Source: Limnomonas spitsbergensis
Taxonomy: Eukaryota; Chlorophyta; Chlorophyceae; Chlamydomonadales
Assembly: GCA_037349105.1 (NCBI GenBank)
Contig: JAYJMM010000071.1
Span: 1,360,750-1,424,749 of the forward strand
DNA: 64,000 bases
Direction: 5' to 3'
Shown here: positions 17,946 to 29,800 of the stretch, one piece after another
Numbering within the stretch: the first letter of the stretch is position 1
Layout of the letters: each line of letters opens with the position of its first letter
Made by a program: the position numbers and the translations under genes
The notes under the pieces: model-generated
Told to the model about the DNA's origin: nothing
The model's database searches: none
The model's input: the letters and a program-made list of their open reading frames with translations, nothing else

Positions 17946-18610
17946 GGGTTCAGATTAAGTTGCAGATAGGTATAGATGACTTGCAGCCGCCGTCGTAGCT
18001 GCTTCGACCACCGCAGCCATAGTGCCGCCCCGATGGCCTACCCTTCTTTATATTTAGTTAAAGATAGGGGAAGACGAGATGCAGCGGCCTCTGCCATTGC
18101 TGATGCTGATGCCAGTTCCGCTGCGGCAGTGCCGCCTTCCTGCCGTCGTTTATGTATAGTTTTGGGACGGGCTAGATGAAATGCTGTCGCTGCCGCTGTC
18201 GCCGCCACCACCTCGACAGCCAAGGTGCCACCTTTCTGCTTAAGTTCGGATTTAGTTTTAGATAGGGCTAGGCGAGATGCAGCCGCCTACGCCATCACCG
18301 CGGCTGCCATTGCGGCCCACCCGCCATGGTCCAGATTAAGCTATAGAAAGGGCTAGAGCTACCGCTGCCGCCGCCACCACTCCAGCCAGCGTCGCCTGAT
18401 GGGGCAGCAAGCACAGGGGGCAGCTGCCGCCTGCCTGCCCTAATTCTGTTACAGACAGGGCTAGACGAGATGCAGCCGCCTTCGCCACCGCCAACGCTGC
18501 TGCCAGGGCAGCCGCCACATTGCGGCTTGCCTGCCCTAGTTCCGCTGTAGTTATAGACAAGGCTAGAGCTCGGTTGCCAGCGCCGCTGCTGCTGCGGCCG
18601 CTTGCCTACA
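17946..18610. repeat. Degenerate ~100-bp GC-rich repeat, about seven copies
   Basis: A motif of the form TTAGTTATAGATAGGGCTAG, followed by ACGAGATGCAGCCGCC and a GCC/GCT-rich stretch, recurs with anchors near 17966, 18062, 18166, 18260, 18345, 18450 and 18560. Spacing is 85-110 bp. Copies are strongly diverged, which suggests an old array. Ala/Arg-rich frames on both strands (for example 18295-18762 on the minus strand) follow from the GCC/CGG content and carry no recognisable domain. Confidence 0.65.
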
Positions 18611-18747
18611 CTCAAAAGGGTTGCACGCCGGCAGCGGCAGCGGCGGCGGCGGGGCTGGCAGCAGACGCGGTGGTGGCAGTGGAGGCGTCTCAGCCTGAAC
18701 CCTGTTAGCATACCTTCTGAGACGGTCTGCCAATACAGGGCACAATT

Positions 18748-18776
18748 CCTCATACTCCTCATACTTCCTCATACTC
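18748..18776. repeat. Short CCTCATACT repeat
   Basis: CCTCATACTCCTCATACTT followed by CCTCATACTC: three near-identical 9-10 bp units at the very edge of the large 40-bp array. Confidence 0.7.
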
Positions 18777-19540
18777 AGGGGTTACAGGTTTCGGTTGTAC
18801 GATCTGGCCTCTGTTTCTGCTCCCAGTTTTAGGGTTTCGAATTTGGCTGCTGTTTCTGGTCCCTGGTTGATGGTGGCAGAGGGTCTGAGTGACCCTGCTG
18901 ATGTTTCGCCCACAATGATGGTGCCCCGCAGGGTTCCGGCTGATCCAGGCAGGGCCAGCTACTCTAGCCATTCGTCTGCCTCCAGGCTGAGATATTTGGG
19001 GTTAAATACAGTATGACCTCTGTGTCTGCTCACCGGTTTAGGGTTCAGGGTTTAGGGCTTACTATGACGTGGCTGATGTTTCTGCTTCCAGGGTTAAGGG
19101 ATCAGATTCTGGCCGCTGTTGCTGCTCCTCGGTTTACGGTAAATAGTTTAGGATCTGGTTTCCTTGTCCAGGGTTAGTTTGCCAATGGTCCGGGCAGGGC
19201 CAGCCGCCAGCTGATATAGCCGCTATACCTGCATCCAGGGTTGATGTAGTAGGGTTTACAGTCTGGCCTTTGCTTCTATTCACCGGTTCCGGTTCTAGGG
19301 TTAAGCATCTGGCCGCTGTTTCTGGTTCCAGGGTTTGGGATTTAGGATCTGGCCGGTACCGTACTGCTGATCCCTGGTTTAGGTTGAATGGTTTAGGATC
19401 TGGTTTTTGCTGTCCAGTGTAAGTTTGCCAATGGCCCGGGCGGAGCCAGCCGCCAGCTGATCTCGCCGCTGTCTCTGCATCCAGGATGAAGAGTTAAGAA
19501 TTTACAGTCTGGCCTCTGCATCTATTTTCCGGTTCAGGTT
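18776..19540. repeat. Diverged left edge of the 40-bp array, ~250-bp composite unit
   Basis: Three successive diverged copies of a composite unit, aligned on GCAGGGCCAGC/GCGGAGCCAGC: near 18944, 19190 and 19446. Each combines GTTTAGGATCTGG, TTTGCCAATGG with CCGGGC, and CTGCATCCAGG next to 40-bp-like segments. The third copy is the 208-bp segment repeated six more times farther right. Divergence among the three is much greater than among the later copies. Confidence 0.75.
19331..19538. repeat. 208-bp interspersed segment, copy 1
   Basis: A 208-bp non-40-bp segment beginning GGGTTTGGGATTTAGGATC, holding CCGGTACCGTACTGCTGATC and TTTGCCAATGGCCCGGGC, and ending TTTTCCGGTTCAGG. This copy has the GCGGAGCC / CATCCAGG variants. 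Confidence 0.9.
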
Positions 19541-21039
19541 TTAGGGTTAAGCATCTGGCTGCTGTGTCTGCTTCCAGGTTTTAGGGTTAAGCATCTGGCT
19601 GCTGTTTCTGCTTCCAGGTTTTAGGGTCAAGCATCTGGCTGTTGTTTCTGCTTCCAGGTTTAGGGTTAACCATCTGGCTGCTGTTTCTGATTCCAGGTTT
19701 TAGGTTTAAGCATCTGGCCGCTGTTTCTGCTTGCAGGTTTAGGGTTAAGCATCTGGCTGCTGTTTCTGCTTCCAGGTTTTAGGGTTAAGTATCTGGCCGC
19801 TGTTTGTGCTTCCAGGTTTTAGGTTTACGTATCTGGCCGCTGTTTCTGCTCCCAGGTTTTAGGGTTAAGTATCTGGCCGCTGTTTGTGCTTCCAGGTTTT
19901 AGGGTTACGTATCTGGCCGCTGTTTCTGCTCCCAGGTTTAAGGGTTAAGCATCTGGCCGCTGTTTCTGCTTCCAGTCTTAGGGTTAAGCATCTGGCCGCT
20001 GTTTGTGCTTCCAGGTTTTAGGGTTAAGCATCTGGCCGCTGTTTCTGCTACCAGGTTTTAGGGTTAAGCATCTGGCTGCTGTTTCTGCTTGCAGGTTTAG
20101 GGTTAAGCATCTGGCTGCTGTTTCTGCTTCCAGGTTTAAGGGTTAAGTATCTGGCCGCTGTTTCTGCTTCCAGGTTTTAGGGTTATGTATCTGGCCGCTG
20201 TTTCTGCTTCCAGGTTTTAGGGTAAAGTATCTGGCCGCTGTTTGTGCTTCCAGGTTTTAGGGTTAAGTATCTGGCCGCTGTTTCTGCTTCCAGTTTTAGG
20301 GTTAAGTATCTGGCCGATGTTTCAGCTACCAGGTTATAGGGTTAAGCATCTGGCTGTTGTTTCTGCTTCCAGGTTTAGGGTTAAGCATCTGGCTGCTGTT
20401 TCTGCTTCCAGGTTTTAGGGGTAAGCATCTGGCTGCTGTGTCTGCTTCCAGGTTTTAGGGTTAAGCATCTGGCTGCTGTTTCTGCTTCCAGGTTTTAGGG
20501 TTAAGCATCTGGCTGTTGTTTCTGCTTCCAGGTTTAGGGTTAACCATCTGGCTGCTGTTTCTGATTCCAGGTTTTAGGTTTAAGCATCTGGCCGATGTTT
20601 CTGCTTGCAGGTTTAGGGTTCAGCATCTGGCTGCTGTTTCTGCTTCCAGGTTTTAGGGTTAAGTATCTGGCCGCTGTTTGTGCTTCCAGGTTTTAGGGTT
20701 ACGTATCTGGCCGCTGTTTGTGCTTCCAGGTTTTAGGGTTACGTATCTGGCCGCTGTGTCTGCTTCCAGGTTTTAGGGTTAAGCATCTGGCTGCTGTTTC
20801 TGCTTCCAGGTTTTAGGTTTAAGCATCTGGCCGATGTTTCTGCTTGCAGGTTTAGGGTTAAGCATCTGGCTGCTGTTTCTGCTTCCAGGTTTTAGGTTAA
20901 GCATCTGGCTGTTGTTTCTGCTTCCAGGTTTAGGGTTAACCATCTGGCTGCTGTTTCTGATTCCAGGTTTTAGGTTTAAGCATCTGGCCGATGTTTCTGC
21001 TTCCAGGTTTAGGGTTAAGCATCTGGCTGCTGTTTCTGC

Positions 21040-24025
21040 TTCCAGGTTTTAGGGTTAAGTATCTGGCCGCTGTTTGTGCTTCCAGGTTTTAGGGTTTCGT
21101 ATCTGGCCGCTGTTTCTGCTTCCAGGTTTAAGGGTCAAGCATCTGGCTGTTGTTTCTGCTTCCAGGTTTAGGGTTAACCATCTGGCTGCTGTTTCTGATT
21201 CCAGGTTTTAGGTTTAAGCATCTGGCCGCTGTTTCTGCTTGCAGGTTTAGGGTTAAGCATCTGGCTGCTGTTTCTGCTTCCAGGTTTTAGGGTTAAGTAT
21301 CTGGCCGCTGTTTGTGCTTGCAGGTTTAGGGTTAAGCATCTGGCTGCTGTTTCTGCATCCAGGTTTTAGGTTAAGCATCTGGCTGTTGTTTCTGCTTCCA
21401 GGTTTAGGGTTAACCATCTGGCTGCTGTTTCTGATTCCAGGTTTTAGGTTTAAGCATCTGGCCGATGTTTCTGCTTCCAGGTTTAGGGTTAAGCATCTGG
21501 CTGCTGTTTCTGCTTCCAGGTTTTAGGGTTAAGTATCTGGCCGCTGTTTGTGCTTCCAGGTTTTAGGGTTACGTATCTGGCCGCTGTTTCTGCTTCCAGG
21601 TTTAAGGGTCAAGCATCTGGCTGTTGTTTCTGCTTCCAGGTTTAGGGTTAACCATCTGGCTGCTGTTTCTGATTCCAGGTTTTAGGTTTAAGCATCTGGC
21701 CGCTGTTTCTGCTTGCAGGTTTAGGGTTAAGCATCTGGCTGCTGTTTCTGCTTCCAGGTTTTAGGGTTAAGTATCTGGCCGCTGTTTGTGCTTCCAGGTT
21801 TTAGAGTTACGTATCTGGCCGCTGTTTCTGCATCCAGGTTTTAGGGTTAAGTATCTGGCCGCTGTTTGTGCTTCCAGGTTTTAGGGTTACGTATCTGGCC
21901 GCTGTTTCTGCTCCCAGGTTTAAGGGTTAAGCATCTGGCCGCTGTTTCTGCTTCCAGTCTTAGGGTTAAGCTTAGCGCTGTTTGTGCTTCCAGGTTGTAG
22001 GGTTAAGCATCTGGCCGCTGTTTCTGCTACCAGGTTTTAGGGTTAAGCATCTGGCTGCTGTTTCTGCTTGCAGGTTTAGGGTTAACCATCTGGCTGCTGT
22101 TTCTGCTTCCAGGTTTAAGGGTTAAGTATCTGGCCGCTGTTTCTGCTTCCAGGTTTTAGGGTTATGTATCTGGCCGCTGTTTCTGCTTCCAGGTTTTAGG
22201 GTAAAGTATCTGGCCGCTGTTTGTGCTTCCAGGTTTTAGGGTTAAGTATCTGGCCGCTGTTTCTGCTTCCAGTTTTAGGGTTAAGTATCTGGCCGATGTT
22301 TCAGCTTCCAGGTTATAGGGTTAAGCATCTGGCTGTTGTTTCTGCTTCCAGGTTTAGGGTTAAGCATCTGGCTGCTGTTTCTGCTTCCAGGTTTTAGGGG
22401 TAAGCATCTGGCTGCTGTGTCTGCTTCCAGGTTTTAGGGTTAAGCATCTGGCTGCTGTTTCTGCTTCCAGGTTTTAGGGTTAAGCATCTGGCTGTTGTTT
22501 CTGCTTCCAGGTTTAGGGTTCAGCATCTGGCTGCTGTTTCTGATTCCAGGTTTTAGGGTTAAGTATCTGGCCGCTGTTTCTGCTTCCAGGTTTTAGGGTT
22601 ACGTATCTGGCCGCTGTTTCTGCTTCCAGGTTTAAGGGTCAAGCATCTGGCTGTTGTTTCTGCTTCCAGGTTTAGGGTTAACCATCTGGCTGCTGTTTCT
22701 GATTCCAGGTTTTAGGTTTAAGCATCTGGCCGCTGTTTCTGCTTGCAGGTTTAGGGTTAAGCATCTGGCTGCTGTTTCTGCTTCCAGGTTTTAGGGTTAA
22801 GTATCTGGCCGCTGTTTGTGCTTGCAGGTTTAGGGTTAAGCATCTGGCTGCTGTTTCTGCTTCCAGGTTTTAGGTTAAGCATCTGGCTGTTGTTTCTGCT
22901 TCCAGGTTTAGGGTTAACCATCTGGCTGCTGTTTCTGATTCCAGGTTTTAGGTTTAAGCATCTGGCCGATGTTTCTGCTTCCAGGTTTAGGGTTAAGCAT
23001 CTGGCTGCTGTTTCTGCTTCCAGGTTTTAGGGTTAAGTATCTGGCCGCTGTTTGTGCTTCCAGGTTTTAGGGTTACGTATCTGGCCGCTGTTTCTGCTTC
23101 CAGGTTTTAGGGTCAAGCATCTGGCTGTTGTTTCTGCTTCCAGGTTTAGGGTTAACCATCTGGCTGCTGTTTCTGATTCCAGGTTTTAGGTTTAAGCATC
23201 TGGCCGCTGTTTCTGCTTGCAGGTTTAGGGTTAAGCATCTGGCTGCTGTTTCTGCTTCCAGGTTTTAGGGTTAAGTATCTGGCCGCTGTTTGTGCTTCCA
23301 GGTTTTAGAGTTACGTATCTGGCCGCTGTTTCTGCATCCAGGTTTTAGGGTTAAGTATCTGGCCGCTGTTTGTGCTTCCAGGTTTTAGGGTTACGTATCT
23401 GGCCGCTGTTTCTGCTCCCAGGTTTAAGGGTTAAGCATCTGGCCGCTGTTTCTGCTTCCAGTCTTAGGGTTAAGCTTAGCGCTGTTTGTGCTTCCAGGTT
23501 GTAGGGTTAAGCATCTGGCCGCTGTTTCTGCTACCAGGTTTTAGGGTTAAGCATCTGGCTGCTGTTTCTGCTTGCAGGTTTAGGGTTAACCATCTGGCTG
23601 CTGTTTCTGCTTCCAGGTTTAAGGGTTAAGTATCTGGCCGCTGTTTCTGCTTCCAGGTTTTAGGGTTATGTATCTGGCCGCTGTTTCTGCTTCCAGGTTT
23701 TAGGGTAAAGTATCTGGCCGCTGTTTGTGCTTCCAGGTTTTAGGGTTAAGTATCTGGCCGCTGTTTCTGCTTCCAGTTTTAGGGTTAAGTATCTGGCCGA
23801 TGTTTCAGCTTCCAGGTTATAGGGTTAAGCATCTGGCTGTTGTTTCTGCTTCCAGGTTTAGGGTTAAGCATCTGGCTGCTGTTTTTGCTTCCAGGTTTTA
23901 GGGGTAAGCATCTGGCTGCTGTGTCTGCTTCCAGGTTTTAGGGTTAAGCATCTGGCTGCTGTTTCTGCTTCCAGGTTTTAGGGTTAAGCATCTGGCTGTT
24001 GTTTCTGCTTCCAGGTTTAGGGTTA
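21040..24025. repeat. 1504-bp tandem duplication in the 40-bp array
   Basis: Two copies, about 21040-22515 and 22545-24020. The private variant TTTTAGAGTTACG at 21801 recurs at 23305. The copies stop matching at AGGGTTCAGC (22516) versus AGGGTTAACC (24020). Confidence 0.8.
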
Positions 24026-26628
24026 ACCATCTGGCTGCTGTTTCTGATTCCAGGTTTTAGGTTTAAGCATCTGGCCGATGTTTCTGCTTGCAGGTTTAGG
24101 GTTCAGCATCTGGCTGCTGTTTCTGCTTCCAGGTTTTAGGGTTAAGTATCTGGCCGCTGTTTGTGCTTCCAGGTTTTAGGGTTACGTATCTGGCCGCTGT
24201 TTGTGCTTCCAGGTTTTAGGGTTACATATCTGGCCGCTGTTTCTGCTTCCAGGTTTTAGGGTTAAGCATCTGGCTGCTGTTTCTGCTTCCAGGTTTTAGG
24301 TTTAAGCATCTGGCCGATGTTTCTGCTTGCAGGTTTAGGGTTAAGCATCTGGCTGCTGTTTCTGCTTCCAGGTTTTAGGTTAAGCATCTGGCTGTTGTTT
24401 CTGCTTCCAGGTTTAGGGTTAAGCATCTGGCTGCTGTTTCTGCTTCCAGGTTTTAGGTTAAGCATCTGGCTGTTGTTTCTGCTTCCAGGTTTAGGGTTAA
24501 CCATCTGGCTGCTGTTTCTGATTCCAGGTTTTAGGTTTAAGCATCTGGCCGATGTTTCTGCTTCCAGGTTTAGGGTTAAGCATCTGGCTGCTGTTTCTGC
24601 TTCCAGGTTTTAGGGTTAAGTATCTGGCCGCTGTTTGTGCTTCCAGGTTTTAGGGTTACGTATCTGGCCGCTGTTTCTGCTTCCAGGTTTTAGGGTCAAG
24701 CATCTGGCTGTTGTTTCTGCTTCCAGGTTTAGGGTTAACCATCTGGCTGCTGTTTCTGATTCCAGGTTTTAGGTTTAAGCATCTGGCCGATGTTTCTGCT
24801 TGCAGGTTTAGGGTTAAGCATCTGGCTGCTGTTTCTGCTTCCAGGTTTTAGGGTTAAGTATCTGGCCGCTGTTTGTGCTTCCAGGTTTTGAGTTACGTAT
24901 CTGGCCGCTGTTTCTGCATCCAGGTTTTAGGGTTAAGTATCTGGCCGCTGTTTGTGCTTCCAGGTTGTAGGGTTACGTATCTGGCCGCTGTTTCTGCTCC
25001 CAGGTTTAAGGGTTAAGCATCTGGCCGCTGTTTCTGCTTCCAGTCTTAGGGTTAAGCATCTGGCCGCTGTTTGTGCTTCCAGGTTTTAGGGTTAAGCATC
25101 TGGCCGCTGTTTCTGCTACCAGGTTTTAGGGTTAAGCATCTGGCTGCTGTTTCTGCTTGCAGGTTTAGGGTTAACCATCTGGCTGCTGTTTCTGCTTCCA
25201 GGTTTAAGGGTTAAGTATCTGGCCGCTGTTTCTGCTTCCAGGTTTTAGGGTTATGTATCTGACCGCTGTTTCTGCTTCCAGGTTTTAGGGTAAAGTATCT
25301 GGCCGCTGTTTGTGCTTCCAGGTTTTAGGGTTAAGTATCTGGCCGCTGTTTCTGCTTCCAGTTTTAGGGTTAAGTATCTGGCCGATGTTTCAGCTTCCAG
25401 GTTATAGGGTTAAGCATCTGGCTGTTGTTTCTGCTTCCAGGTTTAGGGTTAAGCATCTGGCTGCTGTTTCTGCTTCCAGGTTTTAGGGGTAAGCATCTGG
25501 CTGCTGTGTCTGCTTCCAGGTTTTAGGGTTAAGCATCTGGCTGCTGTTTCTGCTTCCAGGTTTTAGGGTTAAGCATCTGGCTGTTGTTTCTGCTTCCAGG
25601 TTTAGGGTTAACCATCTGGCTGCTGTTTCTGATTCCAGGTTTTAGGTTTAAGCATCTGGCCGATGTTTCTGCTTGCAGGTTTAGGGTTCAGCATCTGGCT
25701 GCTGTTTCTGCTTCCAGGTTTTAGGGTTAAGTATCTGGCCGCTGTTTGTGCTTCCAGGTTTTAGGGTTACGTATCTGGCCGCTGTTTGTGCTTCCAGGTT
25801 TTAGGGTTACGTATCTGGCCGCTGTTTCTGCTTCCAGGTTTTAGGGTTAAGCATCTGGCTGCTGTTTCTGCTTCCAGGTTTTAGGTTTAAGCATCTGGCC
25901 GATGTTTCTGCTTGCAGGTTTAGGGTTAAGCATCTGGCTGCTGTTTCTGCTTCCAGGTTTTAGGTTAAGCATCTGGCTGTTGTTTCTGCTTCCAGGTTTA
26001 GGGTTAACCATCTGGCTGCTGTTTCTGATTCCAGGTTTTAGGTTTAAGCATCTGGCCGATGTTTCTGCTTGCAGGTTTAGGGTTCAGCATCTGGCTGCTG
26101 TTTCTGCTTCCAGGTTTTAGGGTTAAGTATCTGGCCGCTGTTTGTGCTTCCAGGTTTTAGGGTTACGTATCTGGCCGCTGTTTGTGCTTCCAGGTTTTAG
26201 GGTTACGTATCTGGCCGCTGTTTCTGCTTCCAGGTTTTAGGGTTAAGCATCTGGCTGCTGTTTCTGCTTCCAGGTTTTAGGTTTAAGCATCTGGCCGATG
26301 TTTCTGCTTGCAGGTTTAGGGTTAAGCATCTGGCTGCTGTTTCTGCTTCCAGGTTTTAGGTTAAGCATCTGGCTGTTGTTTCTGCTTCCAGGTTTAGGGT
26401 TAACCATCTGGCTGCTGTTTCTGATTCCAGGTTTTAGGTTTAAGCATCTGGCCGATGTTTCTGCTTCCAGGTTTAGGGTTAAGCATCTGGCTGCTGTTTC
26501 TGCTTCCAGGTTTTAGGGTTACGTATCTGGCCGCTGTTTGTGCTTCCAGGTTTTAGGGTTACGTATCTGGCCGCTGTTTGTGCTTCCAGGTTTTAGGGTT
26601 AAGTATCTGGCCGCTGTTTGTGCTTCCA

Positions 26629-26836
26629 GGGTTTGGGATTTAGGATCTGGCCGGTACCGTACTGCTGATCCCTGGTTTAGGTTGAATGGTTTAGGATCTG
26701 GTTTTTGCTGTCCAGTGTAAGTTTGCCAATGGCCCGGGCAGAGCCAGCCGCCAGCTGATCTCGCCGCTGTCTCTGCATCTAGGATGAAGAGTTAAGAATT
26801 TACAGTCTGGCCTCTGCATCTATTTTCCGGTTCAGG
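26629..26836. repeat. 208-bp interspersed segment, copy 2
   Basis: Same segment with the linked derived variants GCAGAGCC and CATCTAGG, shared only with copies 3 and 4. It lies 5316 bp left of copy 3. Confidence 0.9.
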
Positions 26837-29800
26837 TTTTAGGGTTAAGCATCTGGCTGCTGTGTCTGCTTCCAGGTTTTAGGGTTAAGCATCTGGCTGC
26901 TGTTTCTGCTTCCAGGTTTTAGGGTCAAGCATCTGGCTGTTGTTTCTGCTTCCAGGTTTAGGGTTAACCATCTGGCAGCTGTTTCTGATTCCAGGTTTTA
27001 GGTTTAAGCATCTGGCCGATGTTTCTGCTTGCAGGTTTAGGGTTAAGCATCTGGCTGCTGTTTCTGCTTCCAGGTTTTAGGGTTAAGTATCTGGCCGCTG
27101 TTTGTGCTTCCAGGTTTTAGAGTTACGTATCTGGCCGCTGTTTCTGCATCCAGGTTTTAGGGTTAAGTATCTGGCCGCTGTTTGTGCTTCCAGGTTTTAG
27201 GGTTACGTATCTGGCCGCTGTTTCTGCTCCCAGGTTTAAGGGTTAAGCATCTGGCCGCTGTTTCTGCTTCCAGTCTTAGGGTTAAGCTTAGCGCTGTTTG
27301 TGCTTCCAGGTTGTAGGGTTAAGCATCTGGCCGCTGTTTCTGCTACCAGGTTTTAGGGTTAAGCATCTGGCTGCTGTTTCTGCTTGCAGGTTTAGGGTTA
27401 ACCATCTGGCTGCTGTTTCTGCTTCCAGGTTTAAGGGTTAAGTATCTGGCCGCTGTTTCTGCTTCCAGGTTTTAGGGTTATGTATCTGGCCGCTGTTTCT
27501 GCTTCCAGGTTTTAGGGTAAAGTATCTGGCCGCTGTTTGTGCTTCCAGGTTTTAGGGTTAAGTATCTGGCCGCTGTTTCTGCTTCCAGTTTTAGGGTTAA
27601 GTATCTGGCCGATGTTTCAGCTTCCAGGTTATAGGGTTAAGCATCTGGCTGTTGTTTCTGCTTCCAGGTTTAGGGTTAAGCATCTGGCTGCTGTTTCTGC
27701 TTCCAGGTTTTAGGGGTAAGCATCTGGCTGCTGTGTCTGCTTCCAGGTTTTAGGGTTAAGCATCTGGCTGCTGTTTCTGCTTCCAGGTTTTAGGGTTAAG
27801 CATCTGGCTGTTGTTTCTGCTTCCAGGTTTAGGGTTCAGCATCTGGCTGCTGTTTCTGATTCCAGGTTTTAGGGTTAAGTATCTGGCCGCTGTTTCTGCT
27901 TCCAGGTTTTAGGGTTACGTATCTGGCCGCTGTTTCTGCTTCCAGGTTTAAGGGTCAAGCATCTGGCTGTTGTTTCTGCTTCCAGGTTTAGGGTTAACCA
28001 TCTGGCTGCTGTTTCTGATTCCAGGTTTTAGGTTTAAGCATCTGGCCGCTGTTTCTGCTTGCAGGTTTAGGGTTAAGCATCTGGCTGCTGTTTCTGCTTC
28101 CAGGTTTTAGGGTTAAGTATCTGGCCGCTGTTTGTGCTTGCAGGTTTAGGGTTAAGCATCTGGCTGCTGTTTCTGCTTCCAGGTTTTAGGTTAAGCATCT
28201 GGCTGTTGTTTCTGCTTCCAGGTTTAGGGTTAACCATCTGGCTGCTGTTTCTGATTCCAGGTTTTAGGTTTAAGCATCTGGCCGATGTTTCTGCTTCCAG
28301 GTTTAGGGTTAAGCATCTGGCTGCTGTTTCTGCTTCCAGGTTTTAGGGTTAAGTATCTGGCCGCTGTTTGTGCTTCCAGGTTTTAGGGTTACGTATCTGG
28401 CCGCTGTTTCTGCTTCCAGGTTTTAGGGTCAAGCATCTGGCTGTTGTTTCTGCTTCCAGGTTTAGGGTTAACCATCTGGCTGCTGTTTCTGATTCCAGGT
28501 TTTAGGTTTAAGCATCTGGCCGCTGTTTCTGCTTGCAGGTTTAGGGTTAAGCATCTGGCTGCTGTTTCTGCTTCCAGGTTTTAGGGTTAAGTATCTGGCC
28601 GCTGTTTGTGCTTCCAGGTTTTAGAGTTACGTATCTGGCCGCTGTTTCTGCATCCAGGTTTTAGGGTTAAGTATCTGGCCGCTGTTTGTGCTTCCAGGTT
28701 TTAGGGTTACGTATCTGGCCGCTGTTTCTGCTCCCAGGTTTAAGGGTTAAGCATCTGGCCGCTGTTTCTGCTTCCAGTCTTAGGGTTAAGCTTAGCGCTG
28801 TTTGTGCTTCCAGGTTGTAGGGTTAAGCATCTGGCCGCTGTTTCTGCTACCAGGTTTTAGGGTTAAGCATCTGGCTGCTGTTTCTGCTTGCAGGTTTAGG
28901 GTTAACCATCTGGCTGCTGTTTCTGCTTCCAGGTTTAAGGGTTAAGTATCTGGCCGCTGTTTCTGCTTCCAGGTTTTAGGGTTATGTATCTGGCCGCTGT
29001 TTCTGCTTCCAGGTTTTAGGGTAAAGTATCTGGCCGCTGTTTGTGCTTCCAGGTTTTAGGGTTAAGTATCTGGCCGCTGTTTCTGCTTCCAGTTTTAGGG
29101 TTAAGTATCTGGCCGATGTTTCAGCTTCCAGGTTATAGGGTTAAGCATCTGGCTGTTGTTTCTGCTTCCAGGTTTAGGGTTAAGCATCTGGCTGCTGTTT
29201 CTGCTTCCAGGTTTTAGGGGTAAGCATCTGGCTGCTGTGTCTGCTTCCAGGTTTTAGGGTTAAGCATCTGGCTGCTGTTTCTGCTTCCAGGTTTTAGGGT
29301 TAAGCATCTGGCTGTTGTTTCTGCTTCCAGGTTTAGGGTTAACCATCTGGCTGCTGTTTCTGATTCCAGGTTTTAGGTTTAAGCATCTGGCCGATGTTTC
29401 TGCTTGCAGGTTTAGGGTTCAGCATCTGGCTGCTGTTTCTGCTTCCAGGTTTTAGGGTTAAGTATCTGGCCGCTGTTTGTGCTTCCAGGTTTTAGGGTTA
29501 CGTATCTGGCCGCTGTTTGTGCTTCCAGGTTTTAGGGTTACATATCTGGCCGCTGTTTCTGCTTCCAGGTTTTAGGGTTAAGCATCTGGCTGCTGTTTCT
29601 GCTTCCAGGTTTTAGGTTTAAGCATCTGGCCGATGTTTCTGCTTGCAGGTTTAGGGTTAAGCATCTGGCTGCTGTTTCTGCTTCCAGGTTTTAGGTTAAG
29701 CATCTGGCTGTTGTTTCTGCTTCCAGGTTTAGGGTTAAGCATCTGGCTGCTGTTTCTGCTTCCAGGTTTTAGGTTAAGCATCTGGCTGTTGTTTCTGCTT

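Noticed and set aside
18295..18762. 155-codon Ala/Arg/Cys-rich minus-strand frame
   Set aside because: It lies across the degenerate GC-rich repeat; overlapping frames on both strands look alike and none has a domain.
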